Source: Chitinophagales bacterium (GTDB taxonomy: Bacteria > Bacteroidota > Bacteroidia > Chitinophagales > UBA2359). Taken from it: a stretch of 64,000 bases of DNA. Below the pieces are notes generated by a model. It saw only the letters and a list, made by a program, of their open reading frames with translations, ran no database searches and had not been told where the DNA came from. The DNA lies in contig JACJXU010000002.1 of assembly GCA_020636475.1 (NCBI GenBank), positions 1 to 64,000 on the forward strand, given 5' to 3'. Position numbers and translations under genes: made by a program. Within the stretch, counting starts at the first letter, position 1, and the number at the start of each line of letters is the position of its first letter. Below, piece by piece: positions 16,807 to 26,113 of this stretch.

Positions 16807-19248
16807 TTAGTTGCGCAATGGTTTTCCGGTAGTGAGAATACTCTGAATACGCTCTAAGGTTTTCTTTTGCATAAGCAATTCTAAAAATGTTTTTCTTTCT
16901 AAATCCAGCAAATACTGCTCAGATACATAAGAAGGCTGCGACAAGTCGCCACCACACATTACATACGCCAATTTTTTAGCAATAAGCGCATCGTATTCGG
17001 TAATAAAATGACCTTCTTGCATTTGGTCTATTCCGATAAGCAAAGACCCCAATGCCTGACGACCCAACACTTTAATATCCGTGCGCGGCGTAGGCGGCGT
17101 GTAACCGTTTTGGAAAAGTTCCAACACAGCCTCTTTGGCTTCGGCAAGCAAGCGACTTTGACTTACGCACACATCGTCTTTTCCTTTTTGTAAAATGCCC
17201 AAACCATAGGCTTCGTAAGCAGAAGTGGCTACATCGGCTTTACCAATGGTAAGCAAATATTTTTGCAATACAGGAATTTCCACATCGCCTTCGTAGTAGG
17301 CATCGGAGGCGCGGAGTACAAACTCTTTGGTGCCACCACCGCCCGGAATAACGCCCGCGCCAACTTCTACCAAACCGATATACGTTTCGGCAGCCGCTAC
17401 AACTTTGTCGCAGTGCATAGAAATTTCGCATCCTCCCCCCAAAGTGAGTCCGCGCGGTGCTGCTACGGTAGGAACTTTGCAGAAGCGCAAGCGAGTAACG
17501 GTGTTTTGGAAAAGGCGAATTGCCATGTCTAATTCTTCGTATTCTTGCTCTATTGCCAGCATTAAAATCATTGCCAAATTGGCACCTGCCGAAAAATTAG
17601 CGGCATCGTTTCCGATTACAATACCTTTCCAGCCTTGTGTTTCGGCAATATCAATGCTTTTGTTGATAGCTTCTAAAATTTCGCCACCAATACTGTTCAT
17701 TTTGGTATGAAACTCCAAACACAATACACCATCGCCAATATCGTGCAAGGTAGCTCCCGAGTTTTTCCAGACGGGTTTTTGGTTGCGGTAGTTTTCCAGC
17801 ACAATATAATTTTCGGTACCCGGAATGGAAATATAGTTTTGTTCTTTAGGACTATACGCCAAACGCTGCCCGTTTTCTACTTTGTAAAATGAGGTAAAAC
17901 CTTTGGCAAGCATGTCAGTTACCCATTGCGCGGGTTCGTAACCTTCTTGTTTCATTTGCGAACGCATTTTTTCTACACCTAGTGCATCCCAAGTTTCAAA
18001 AGGACCTAATTCCCAGCCAAATCCGGCACGCATCGCGTCGTCTATCTGGTAGATATTGTCCGAAATTTCGGGAATACGATTCGATACATAAGTGAACATC
18101 ATGTACGACAATTTATTCAAAAACTCCGAGCCTTTATCGCCGGCTTCGTGGAGTACGCGCAAGCGTTTGCGCAAGTCGTCGATGGGCTTGGCGGCAGCAA
18201 TGGAAGCGAGTTTGGGCTTGGGCAGTTCTTCGTATTCTTTAGTGATAAGGTTTAAGGTTTTGAAAACGGTTTTGCCTTCGGCATTTTTATCTTTTTTATA
18301 AAAACCTTTGCCTGTTTTGTCGCCCAGTAATTTATTTTCTTCCATTTCGCTTATATAAGCCGGAATTTCAAAAATTTCCCGCATTTCGTCATTAGGACAA
18401 TTTTGGTGTACGCCTTTGGCAACTTTAACGAGTGTATCCAAACCTACAACATCGGACGTTCGGAAGGTGGCAGATTTGGGTCGTCCGGCAATAGTTCCGG
18501 TTAGCGCGTCTATTTCGGGAATAGTGAGGTCTATATCTTCCATCAGTTTAAAAATAGCCATAATGCCAAACACGCCAATACGATTGGCAATAAAGGCGGG
18601 CGTGTCTTTGCACAGCACGGTAGTTTTTCCCAAGAAAAGGTCGCCGTAGTGTTGCAAAAACTTAATGACTTCGCTGTTGGTAAAGGGTGAGGGAATTATT
18701 TCTAACAAACGCAAATAGCGCGGTGGATTGAAAAAGTGTGTACCGCAAAAATGAGCTTTAAAATCGTCGCTGCGCCCTTCGGTCATCAGGTGAATAGGGA
18801 TTCCCGAAGTGTTGCTACTGATAAGTGTGCCTGCGCGGCGAAACTGTTCTACTTTTTCAAAGAGTTGTTGTTTTATATCAAGGCGTTCGATAATGGCTTC
18901 GATTACCCAGTCGCAATCTTTAATTTTCGCCAAATCATCGTCAAAATTTCCGGTGCGGATGCGTTTGGCAAAATCGCCTTGATACAAAGCGGCGGGTTTG
19001 CTTTTTAGGGTATTTTGCAGCGATTCGTTTACAATACGATTGCGCGCGGCGGCATTGGTTATATCTTTTTCGGATAAATCGAAAGGTACAATATCGAGCA
19101 AAAGCACTTCGCAGCCGATATTGGCAAAATGGCAAGCAATACGCGAACCCATAATACCGGAGCCTAAAACCGCTACTTTTTTTATTTTGCGGACATCGGC
19201 GGGGATTATGTTGGGTTCATTGGTTATACTTTGGGGTATAGAAGACAT
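16807..19248 (-). CDS. fadN: 3-hydroxyacyl-CoA dehydrogenase / enoyl-CoA hydratase (FadN type)
   Basis: 813 residues. Domain order is dehydrogenase first: a Rossmann NAD site VLGSGIMGSRIACHFANIG (residues 28-46), catalytic-region HFFNPPRYLRLLEI near 170, then 3HCDH C-terminal domains, and a C-terminal enoyl-CoA hydratase/isomerase domain (about 500-700; AANFSAGANLAMIL, GLTLGGGCEISMHCD). This order is that of Bacillus FadN (789 residues) and is opposite to E. coli FadB. It hydrates enoyl-CoA and oxidises the hydroxyacyl-CoA. First gene of the operon with fadA and a thioesterase. No acyl-CoA dehydrogenase gene is in the window. Confidence 0.93.
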   Translation of the reverse strand: MSSIPQSITNEPNIIPADVRKIKKVAVLGSGIMGSRIACHFANIGCEVLLLDIVPFDLSEKDITNAAARNRIVNESLQNTLKSKPAALYQGDFAKRIRTGNFDDDLAKIKDCDWVIEAIIERLDIKQQLFEKVEQFRRAGTLISSNTSGIPIHLMTEGRSDDFKAHFCGTHFFNPPRYLRLLEIIPSPFTNSEVIKFLQHYGDLFLGKTTVLCKDTPAFIANRIGVFGIMAIFKLMEDIDLTIPEIDALTGTIAGRPKSATFRTSDVVGLDTLVKVAKGVHQNCPNDEMREIFEIPAYISEMEENKLLGDKTGKGFYKKDKNAEGKTVFKTLNLITKEYEELPKPKLASIAAAKPIDDLRKRLRVLHEAGDKGSEFLNKLSYMMFTYVSNRIPEISDNIYQIDDAMRAGFGWELGPFETWDALGVEKMRSQMKQEGYEPAQWVTDMLAKGFTSFYKVENGQRLAYSPKEQNYISIPGTENYIVLENYRNQKPVWKNSGATLHDIGDGVLCLEFHTKMNSIGGEILEAINKSIDIAETQGWKGIVIGNDAANFSAGANLAMILMLAIEQEYEELDMAIRLFQNTVTRLRFCKVPTVAAPRGLTLGGGCEISMHCDKVVAAAETYIGLVEVGAGVIPGGGGTKEFVLRASDAYYEGDVEIPVLQKYLLTIGKADVATSAYEAYGLGILQKGKDDVCVSQSRLLAEAKEAVLELFQNGYTPPTPRTDIKVLGRQALGSLLIGIDQMQEGHFITEYDALIAKKLAYVMCGGDLSQPSYVSEQYLLDLERKTFLELLMQKKTLERIQSILTTGKPLRN

Positions 19249-19446
19249 TTTTCAATGAATTTTTAGAGATAGATTAGAAAAAATTTGTTGGGTAAAAATA
19301 CACAATTTTAGTGAATATTTCTTTTTTAGCGAATTTTCGCTAAAAAATTAGGCTATATTTTGCCTCTACGGGCAAGCAAAATCAGCAGGCTTGTTTGGTA
19401 AAAAGGATGCTTGTGTGGAATGAACTCAGGTTTGGATAGCAATATT
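19249..19446. other. Upstream region of the beta-oxidation operon
   Basis: A short AT-rich region between the fadN-type start and the dispersed repeat copy 1. No clear promoter motif or gene was recognised. Confidence 0.3.
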
Positions 19447-19801
19447 ATTCCAAAATTGCATGAGAAATACCTATCGGTTTAGGTATTATTAAGTGTAAGT
19501 ATCCGGCTCCGCAACTTTGGGCGCAAATCTTATGCTTTGGACTTCTTCATTTTGTTTGCTTGTCCAAAGAAAAAGAAGCAAAAGAAACGATTTTCCCCAA
19601 GGTATTTTGCCCTTGCAGGACAAAACCACAGCTTTTTGGCTAAATTTTTTCCAAGGCTTCAAAAATTTCTAACGCCAAAAAACTGTTATACGGCGAAAAA
19701 AGATTTTTACCCCTTTTACTTATACTAAAACTGCACGAAATTTCCGTAAATGATGATGCGATTTCCTTTTCTAATATGCAATCATTATTTTATTTTGAAA
19801 T
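19447..19801 (+). repeat. Dispersed non-coding repeat with inverted ends, copy 1 (longest)
   Basis: About 355 bp with an ATTCCAAAATTGCATG-type left end and an ATTTTGAAAT right end. It matches the reverse complements of the regions 51015-51260 and 59509-59809. Shared blocks include CGGTTTAGGTATTATTAAG, GCTTGTCCAAAGAAAA, GAAGCAAAAGAAACGA and CTTTTCTAATAYGCAAT. Copy 1 contains both the central block found only in copy 3 (CGCCAAAAAACTG ... ATACGGCGAAAAAAG) and the one found only in copy 2 (CTGCACGAAATTTCCGTAAATGA). The reading frame 19537-19728 inside it has no homologous intact frame in the other copies in the same orientation and is not annotated as a gene. Confidence 0.82.
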
Positions 19802-19912
19802 TATATATTATAATAAATTAAATTTATGACTATTTTTGACGATAGATTAATAATCTAAAAATCCGACTTACACACTTTTTATGAGATGTTACCTATATAA
19901 TGTTTTTTTTTA

Positions 19913-19993
19913 CACTTCGTACACGCCTGCGGCGAAACCGAACTCAACTACGGCAAAAACCGCGCCCAAGTACGTTGTGACCGTTCTGTATAA
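19913..19993 (+). pseudogene. Possible coding remnant
   Basis: Within an AT-rich spacer, a GC-rich island of about 80 bp has codon use like the real genes and reads HFVHACGETELNYGKNRAQV, then RCDRSV, before a TAA at 19991. An in-frame stop at 19898-19900 precludes an upstream start. It looks like the 3' scrap of a lost gene. No family recognised. Confidence 0.3.
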
Positions 19994-20109
19994 CAATACG
20001 CAATATTTGGGGGTATATAATAAATCAAAACAATCGAATAGTGTATGCTAATGAGGTTTAAAAAATTTTTTATCTTGCAAAACATTACCCCTTTATATAA
20101 AAAATACGT

Positions 20110-23100
20110 ATGAAAAACACTGTGATTACCCTCTTATTGGTCGTTTTTTTAGCACAAAACGTACTCCATTCGCAAGAAAATAAAAATCCTTCCTTGCAGC
20201 AGACTGTCGAGGAAGTAATGCAGGAAATGTCGGAACTATGTCCTGACGCTTCCAATAACGATGCCGCCTACAAAATTTTACGCTGCGAAAACAAAGGCGA
20301 AAAACTGAGTATCCTCCTCTCCCTCAATCCCCAATTCCAAACGCATTGTATCAACGAATACTGGCACGAGGAACTCATCGAACACCTCTCGGGAATGACG
20401 CACGGCTGGGGCATTACCAATATTGATGTGCGCTATATAGACGCAGACGGCGAAGAGCGAGTACTGTCCGATATTTTTTCACCCCGAAATAAAGAAAAAA
20501 CCGTTTACCAAACGCCTCCCAACAAAGATAATGCTCCTCCCATAGCCGGAAACAATGCCAAAGGCTACGGCAATCCCAACGTAGGGCAAACACAAGCTAA
20601 CGGAGCTTTGAGTGGCAAAACCGTTTGGCTTAGCGGCGGACACGGCTGGTTGTATTACACCACTTTGGGTTATTACTCCACCCAGCGCGACAATTCCGCA
20701 GGTTTTGGCTTGGTAGAAGATTTTGGTAATATCGAATCTGTGAATTATTATTTGTTAAAATATTTGTGGAATGCCGGTGCGCAAGTATGGACGGTGCGCG
20801 AGCGTGATTTGCAAGAGGCAGAACTCATTTTGGACAACGACCAAGGCGCGCCAAATTATGTAGAATCCGGCACTTGGACACAAAGCGTATCTACGGGCTA
20901 CAATGGAGGCACGTACAAATACGTTTACACTACCTCCACCGAAACTGCTACGGCTACTTATACGCCCAATATTCCGCAGGCTGGTTATTATTGGATTTCG
21001 GTACATTATTTAAATGGAACGAATCGTCCTATTGATGCGCACTATCGTATTCAGCACGCCGGAGGCGAAACTCTGGTAAGTATTAACCAAGAAGTTCATG
21101 GCAGCACCTGGGTATATCTCGGACAGTTTTATTTCGATGCAGGCACTAATGGAAAAATTATTCTTTCCAACCAATCCAGCGATGTAGGGCAAGCACTTAT
21201 TGCCGATGCGGTGCGCATTGGCGGCGGCTTGGGTGACGAAGCCGACTGCGACTATGGTTATGTAAACAACGAACCTCGTTTTGAACAAGCGTCCCGTTAT
21301 TACGCGCCGTATCAAGGATATCCTACTTGCGAAAATGATGTGGTTACGCGTCCGCACTACGCCGAATGGGAACTCGCCAAAGGTACGGCTACAGAGCAAG
21401 CCAATGCTTGTTTTATTTCTTGGCACACCAATGCTTGTTGCAGTGGTACGGGTACCGAAACCATTATGTACAATGGCGTAGCCACGCCCGGAAGTATGGA
21501 GTTGCGCGATTTTGTACACGACGAACTTATTTACGACATTCAAAACGATTGGGACGCAGCTTGGGTGGACAGAGGAAAAAAAGCTATGAACTTGGGCGAA
21601 TTGCGCGAACTTTCTACGATGCCCGGAGCTTTGGTAGAAGTGGGTTTTCACGACAACAGCTACGATACCAATTATTTGTTGTCGCCCGGATTTCGCAATG
21701 TAGCGGCAAGAGCTGTTTATCAAGGTATTGTGAAATTTTTTGCCGATAAAGACGGCATTACGCCCAAACTTTTGCCCGAGCCACCTACACATTTGTACGC
21801 CAAAAACATAGGAAACGGTGAAATACAACTCAGTTGGAATACACCTCCTTCCGGTGGTGCTTTGGGCGATGCCGCTACAAGCTACAAAGTATATATAGGT
21901 ACGCACGGCAAAGCATTTGCCGATGGCATTACTGTAAATGGAAACACTTATACCGTTTCGGGTTTGATGCCTAATACTACCTACTATTTTCGGCTAAGTG
22001 CCCTTAATAATGGTGGCGAATCGTTTCCTACGGCAATAGTTGCAGCCCGCACACCCGATGCTTGTAGCAATATTGTACCCTACCTAATTGTTGATGGATT
22101 TGACAGATTGGACAAATCTGCTGCGGTGAAGGTGAACGAAACCAAACCTACTGCGGCACCTTTGGGTTTGTTAAATCGTCTTTTTCTCGAAAAAATGAAC
22201 AGCTTCGATTATATGGTGGAACACGCCAAGTCGTTGGAGTTTTGCGGACTCACCTTCGACGGTGCGAGCAATGAAGCCGTAAGTGGCGGAAATGTTGTCT
22301 TGGCAGATTACGAAGCCATTGATTGGATTACAGGAGAAGAATCGACTATAGATAAAAGTTTGGATAGTACCGAAAAATCCCTTTTGAGTACTTTTTTGGA
22401 TAATGGCGGAAACTTACTTATTTCCGGTGCAGAAATAGGTTGGGATATTGGTCGCTCGGCTTCACCAAATGCCGATTTGGCATTTTACAACAATTATTTG
22501 AAAGCTACTTATGTCGGCGATGATGCCAATACATACAATTTTTCGGGAATTGATATTCTGGCGGGCATTAGTGGCGGTTTTGACGGCACCTACGCCCAAT
22601 ATTACAATGCCGAGTATCCCGACCGTTTGGGAACTACCGGAGGTTCTACCAAAATCATGAATTATAGCGGCGGCACGGCTGACGGCGCGGCAGTGAAATA
22701 TAAAGGCACTTTTGGGGTGGTAAATTTTGGTTTTCCCTTAGAAACAATTACCGATGCCAGTGTACGCAACAATATTTTTGCCGAAGTGACTACTTTTTTA
22801 ACGCCTAAACCTGTGGCGAGTTTTTCGGCAGATATGCAAACAATTTGTGTAAACGAAACCGTACATTTTACCGATACATCTACCGATAATATTTTGGAAA
22901 GATGTTGGGAATTTGAAGGCGGAAGTCCTGCTACATCTTCCGATGCCAATCCTAATGTAATTTACACAACCGCAGGCACTTATTGGGTGAAACTGAAAGT
23001 GTTTAATGCCGGTGGCGCAGATTCTACAACACTCACCGCATACATTACCGTGCAGCCGGATACAGATGGCGACGGCATTTGCGACCCTGACGATAATTGT

Positions 23101-23679
23101 GTGAATACGCCCAATCCGCTGCAAGAAGATGCTGACAATAATGGTGTTGGCGATGCTTGCGAAAGTAGTGGTTGCGAGCCGTTTTATGTAATAACAATAA
23201 ACTATGCTTCGGGAGAAACTGCTGTGTATGAGGCTTCGGACTACATTGAAGCGAGCAATATCATTGCTGCTGGCGCAAATGTGGTGTATCACGCAGGTGA
23301 TTACATTGATTTACAGCCGGAATTTTTGGCAGAAACAGCCGCCTTTTTTGAAGCCGTTATTCAGGGCTGTACTGCTGGCGCAAAAACAGACAATATTGCA
23401 CTGCAAAGTGCGAATACTGCTGCAATTAGCTTGAAAATTTACCCGCAACCGGCGCACAATGAAGTATTTATCCATTTAGAAAATGTGCCGGAAAATACAG
23501 TCGTTTCGTGGCGTGTTTTTGACTTAAAAGGAGCCATAGTACAAGAAAAATCCAATCTGCCTTATGTTGCTAAAGGCTTGGAATTGCCCGTAGCAGACTG
23601 GCAGAATGGTATGTATCTTTTGCAAGTGCAAATAGACGATGTAGTATATAATACGAAATTTGTGGTGCAAAAATTTTAA
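20110..23679 (+). CDS. Secreted amidase-like protein with golvesin-like, FN3, PKD domains and T9SS tail
   Basis: 1189 residues. A signal peptide (to about 22) is followed by an amidase_3-like zinc hydrolase (N-acetylmuramoyl-L-alanine amidase fold): LSGGHGW, EDFGNIES, FISWHTNA and ALVEVGFHDN supply two His and two Glu. The domain is split by an insertion at about 260-375 resembling the golvesin/xanthan lyase CBM-like domain (PQAGYYWISVHYLNG ... GSTWVYLGQFYFDAG). Next come a fibronectin III domain (about 558-650), a domain of unknown type (about 660-900), a PKD domain (about 900-975), a thrombospondin type 3 stretch (DTDGDGICDPDDNC) and a C-terminal T9SS type A domain. Probably surface-bound; substrate could be peptidoglycan or another polymer. 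Confidence 0.85.
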   Translation: MKNTVITLLLVVFLAQNVLHSQENKNPSLQQTVEEVMQEMSELCPDASNNDAAYKILRCENKGEKLSILLSLNPQFQTHCINEYWHEELIEHLSGMTHGWGITNIDVRYIDADGEERVLSDIFSPRNKEKTVYQTPPNKDNAPPIAGNNAKGYGNPNVGQTQANGALSGKTVWLSGGHGWLYYTTLGYYSTQRDNSAGFGLVEDFGNIESVNYYLLKYLWNAGAQVWTVRERDLQEAELILDNDQGAPNYVESGTWTQSVSTGYNGGTYKYVYTTSTETATATYTPNIPQAGYYWISVHYLNGTNRPIDAHYRIQHAGGETLVSINQEVHGSTWVYLGQFYFDAGTNGKIILSNQSSDVGQALIADAVRIGGGLGDEADCDYGYVNNEPRFEQASRYYAPYQGYPTCENDVVTRPHYAEWELAKGTATEQANACFISWHTNACCSGTGTETIMYNGVATPGSMELRDFVHDELIYDIQNDWDAAWVDRGKKAMNLGELRELSTMPGALVEVGFHDNSYDTNYLLSPGFRNVAARAVYQGIVKFFADKDGITPKLLPEPPTHLYAKNIGNGEIQLSWNTPPSGGALGDAATSYKVYIGTHGKAFADGITVNGNTYTVSGLMPNTTYYFRLSALNNGGESFPTAIVAARTPDACSNIVPYLIVDGFDRLDKSAAVKVNETKPTAAPLGLLNRLFLEKMNSFDYMVEHAKSLEFCGLTFDGASNEAVSGGNVVLADYEAIDWITGEESTIDKSLDSTEKSLLSTFLDNGGNLLISGAEIGWDIGRSASPNADLAFYNNYLKATYVGDDANTYNFSGIDILAGISGGFDGTYAQYYNAEYPDRLGTTGGSTKIMNYSGGTADGAAVKYKGTFGVVNFGFPLETITDASVRNNIFAEVTTFLTPKPVASFSADMQTICVNETVHFTDTSTDNILERCWEFEGGSPATSSDANPNVIYTTAGTYWVKLKVFNAGGADSTTLTAYITVQPDTDGDGICDPDDNCVNTPNPLQEDADNNGVGDACESSGCEPFYVITINYASGETAVYEASDYIEASNIIAAGANVVYHAGDYIDLQPEFLAETAAFFEAVIQGCTAGAKTDNIALQSANTAAISLKIYPQPAHNEVFIHLENVPENTVVSWRVFDLKGAIVQEKSNLPYVAKGLELPVADWQNGMYLLQVQIDDVVYNTKFVVQKF

Positions 23680-25800
23680 TTACATCACCACCAATTTCTC
23701 CACCTTCAAGTAGCCAAGTTGCTGAAAATGAAGGAAATACACCCCTTTTGGTAACTGGCGGATATCAATGTTTTCACGATTAGTAATGCCAACAATTTGC
23801 TGCACCAAACTACCTTGAGCGTTGAAAAAGCTAAGGGTCGCACCTTCCAAATAAGGCGGCAACTCCACTTGAAAATCGCTGCTGGCGGGGTTGGGGAAAA
23901 TGCGTAAGTTGTGGGTTTTGTTCAAGAGGTCGGTTTCGGTTTTGCCGGAGCCGAAAATCCACAAACTGTCGTTGGCAGTGTCGATAATTCCGCCGAAAAT
24001 GTCGATGATATCAGGATTGATAACGCCAATTTGAATAGGCGAACAGTTGGGCGCGTTGGGGTCGTCGAAATGAACCTCAACCGGAATATCAAAACCGTTG
24101 ATGTGGGCAGTGAAAAGCAGTGCTTGGTCGTGGGTGGCGACAATTTTGTTTTGGTCGAACACATTTTCAGGGCTTACGTCAAGACTTAGGAAGTGATTAA
24201 TCCAGAAACCGGCTTTGGTGTCGCCGCAGTACGGGTCGGTAAAAACGGCTTGATTGTTCACCTGCGTGTTCAGCCAGTCAATGATACTTTTGGGATTGTA
24301 TTTTTTGCTAAGCCCTTGCGGAATTTGGCAAGGATAAGTAAAATGCAAGGTTTCGGGCGCGATGTCGCAATCGAAAACGCAAGAAATAGTATCGCTGCTG
24401 CCGGAGCAAAGGTTGGTAATCTGAAAGTCGTAGCTTTCGCCGAGCGGATAGTTGAAGGCGATGCTCCACTTGAGCGAATCTTGCAGGTCGGCGGTGAGGT
24501 TGTAGGAATTTCCGTTGTTGAGGTCAGTCGCCACGAAGCCGTCCTCACAGTAGCCGATGGTTTGGAGGAGGAGGTTTTCGTTTTGTGTGCATTGGGGAGT
24601 TACTTCGGCATTGAAGTAGTGCAGTTGGTTGAGGCAGTATTGGATGCCGGAACTTTGATACGAAGACATAAGCCCAAAATCATTGGAAAAAGTATATTCA
24701 AGAGGAGTATCTAAAGGTAATGTGGGATTGATATTAAAATAAATTCTAACATCAATTCTATTATTTTCTTCATCTCTAAAAACTATTGAATATTGATTGT
24801 AATAAAATAGAAGGGAGTCAACATCAACTATTAAGAAATCATTTTCTACAAAAATATAATCATGAAATGAATTAATGCAAGATGATATATTTTTTGCTGA
24901 ATAGTTAGAAAATTCATTAAAATATTTTTGACCTACATAGCATTGTTCACAAAAAGTGAAAAAAGGGAGACCATAGGCATACATCCCGCCAAAATCTTGT
25001 AAAGTTTTTTCATAAATATTTTGCCAAATAAGGTTAGTGTTTACACTAATAGTGTCTGTGCGAGGACTATTTATAAGTATACTAAGCTCTCCAGTAGAGC
25101 ATGGTTCACAAGGATAATAAAAGAATTCATTAGAAAAACTAATCTCTCCGGTACACAAATTGGTAAAAAGAATAAGCGTTTTTATATCATAAATAGTGTT
25201 TGAAATTTGGTCATATCCTTCATAGCACGCTACTTCGCTATATTCGAGTGTATTTTCATTATTGGCAAAATAAATGGTATCTTTTTGGTTGTCGTATATG
25301 TGCCAAACCTCAATTCCCAAATCGCAAGGATTTTCAGCTTCAAAATAAAAACTTGCATTATACTGACCGTTATAAATACTGGCCCCACAAAAATCATAAT
25401 AATCATAATAACCATAACCCCCAAAGTCATTTTCTTCAAATATCAAACAATTTTCTTGCTTAATTATGGTGTCGCTGAAGATTTCGGTTTCGTTAGTGCA
25501 ATAGTTTAAAATAGTATAGTCTAAAGTAAGCGTATCGTCAGTCGAAGCAAAAAACTTGTAGGAATAATTGTAGTAATTGTAGTAAGTTGTAAAAACTTCT
25601 CCGCTTATATTATCCGTAAGTTCAAATCCTTCATCACAAGGCGGATAAATGTAAATAAAGTAGCCGTTGTTATCACAATCAGCCGAAAAAGCAGCCTGTA
25701 CTTCAAAGCTCGGCTCTTCCTGCGCCATTGCGCCATAGCAAAAACTTAGCAAAAATGTGATACCTAATACAATTAGTTTGGGTAATTTTCCTGAAATCAT
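23680..25800 (-). CDS. Large T9SS-exported protein of unknown function
   Basis: 706 residues; the ATG at 25798-25800 begins a signal peptide ending AMAQEE (about 28). The mature part is rich in Cys, Tyr, Asn and Asp, with repeated segments such as CDEGFELTDNISG, CDLGIEVWH and CEDGFVATDLNNG that suggest degenerate beta-sandwich repeats. The last 75 residues (FPNPASSDFQVELPP ... KVEKLVVM) are a type A T9SS sorting domain. No catalytic motif. It converges on the amidase gene with no gap between the stops. Surface or secreted; role unknown. Confidence 0.8.
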   Translation of the reverse strand: MISGKLPKLIVLGITFLLSFCYGAMAQEEPSFEVQAAFSADCDNNGYFIYIYPPCDEGFELTDNISGEVFTTYYNYYNYSYKFFASTDDTLTLDYTILNYCTNETEIFSDTIIKQENCLIFEENDFGGYGYYDYYDFCGASIYNGQYNASFYFEAENPCDLGIEVWHIYDNQKDTIYFANNENTLEYSEVACYEGYDQISNTIYDIKTLILFTNLCTGEISFSNEFFYYPCEPCSTGELSILINSPRTDTISVNTNLIWQNIYEKTLQDFGGMYAYGLPFFTFCEQCYVGQKYFNEFSNYSAKNISSCINSFHDYIFVENDFLIVDVDSLLFYYNQYSIVFRDEENNRIDVRIYFNINPTLPLDTPLEYTFSNDFGLMSSYQSSGIQYCLNQLHYFNAEVTPQCTQNENLLLQTIGYCEDGFVATDLNNGNSYNLTADLQDSLKWSIAFNYPLGESYDFQITNLCSGSSDTISCVFDCDIAPETLHFTYPCQIPQGLSKKYNPKSIIDWLNTQVNNQAVFTDPYCGDTKAGFWINHFLSLDVSPENVFDQNKIVATHDQALLFTAHINGFDIPVEVHFDDPNAPNCSPIQIGVINPDIIDIFGGIIDTANDSLWIFGSGKTETDLLNKTHNLRIFPNPASSDFQVELPPYLEGATLSFFNAQGSLVQQIVGITNRENIDIRQLPKGVYFLHFQQLGYLKVEKLVVM

Positions 25801-25952
25801 AGCGTATATTTTTAAATAATAGAAATAAAACTCACCAACACTGCTTTAGCACAAACCAAAACAGCCACACTCCCTTCAAACTTTAAATTCATACAAATAT
25901 AAAAGTTTTTTCGGAAATACCAAATATTAACGCAATTATGAAAGTATTTTTT

Positions 25953-26058
25953 GCGCCATATTGACGTTGAAAAAATAAAAAATGTCATTTTGTCGCTTAA
26001 AAATTACTACATAGTGACAAAATGGCGCAAAAAATAAACATTTTGGCAAATGGTACGC
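25953..26058 (+). promoter_or_regulatory. hsp20 control region: three operator-like boxes and a sigma-54-like promoter
   Basis: Three related boxes occur: GCGCCATATTGACG (25953-25966), TGTCATTTTGTCGCT (25983-25997) and, inverted, AGTGACAAAATGGCGC (26013-26028, reverse complement GCGCCATTTTGTCACT). They are followed by TTGGCA at 26043-26048 with GG (26045-26046), exactly 10 nt, and GC (26057-26058), the hallmark spacing of a -24/-12 promoter. The hsp20 ATG is 56 nt further on. Enhancer-like boxes upstream fit sigma-54 control, but no activator gene is near. Confidence 0.5.
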
Positions 26059-26113
26059 GCTTTGTACGTACTCAGGCATAATTTCAATTATTATTTCATA
26101 AAAAATATCAATT

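Noticed and set aside
19537..19728. 63-residue lysine-rich frame in repeat copy 1, and similar frames in copies 2 and 3
   Set aside because: Located within the non-coding repeat; the frames lie on different strands relative to the repeat and are not conserved as a single protein.
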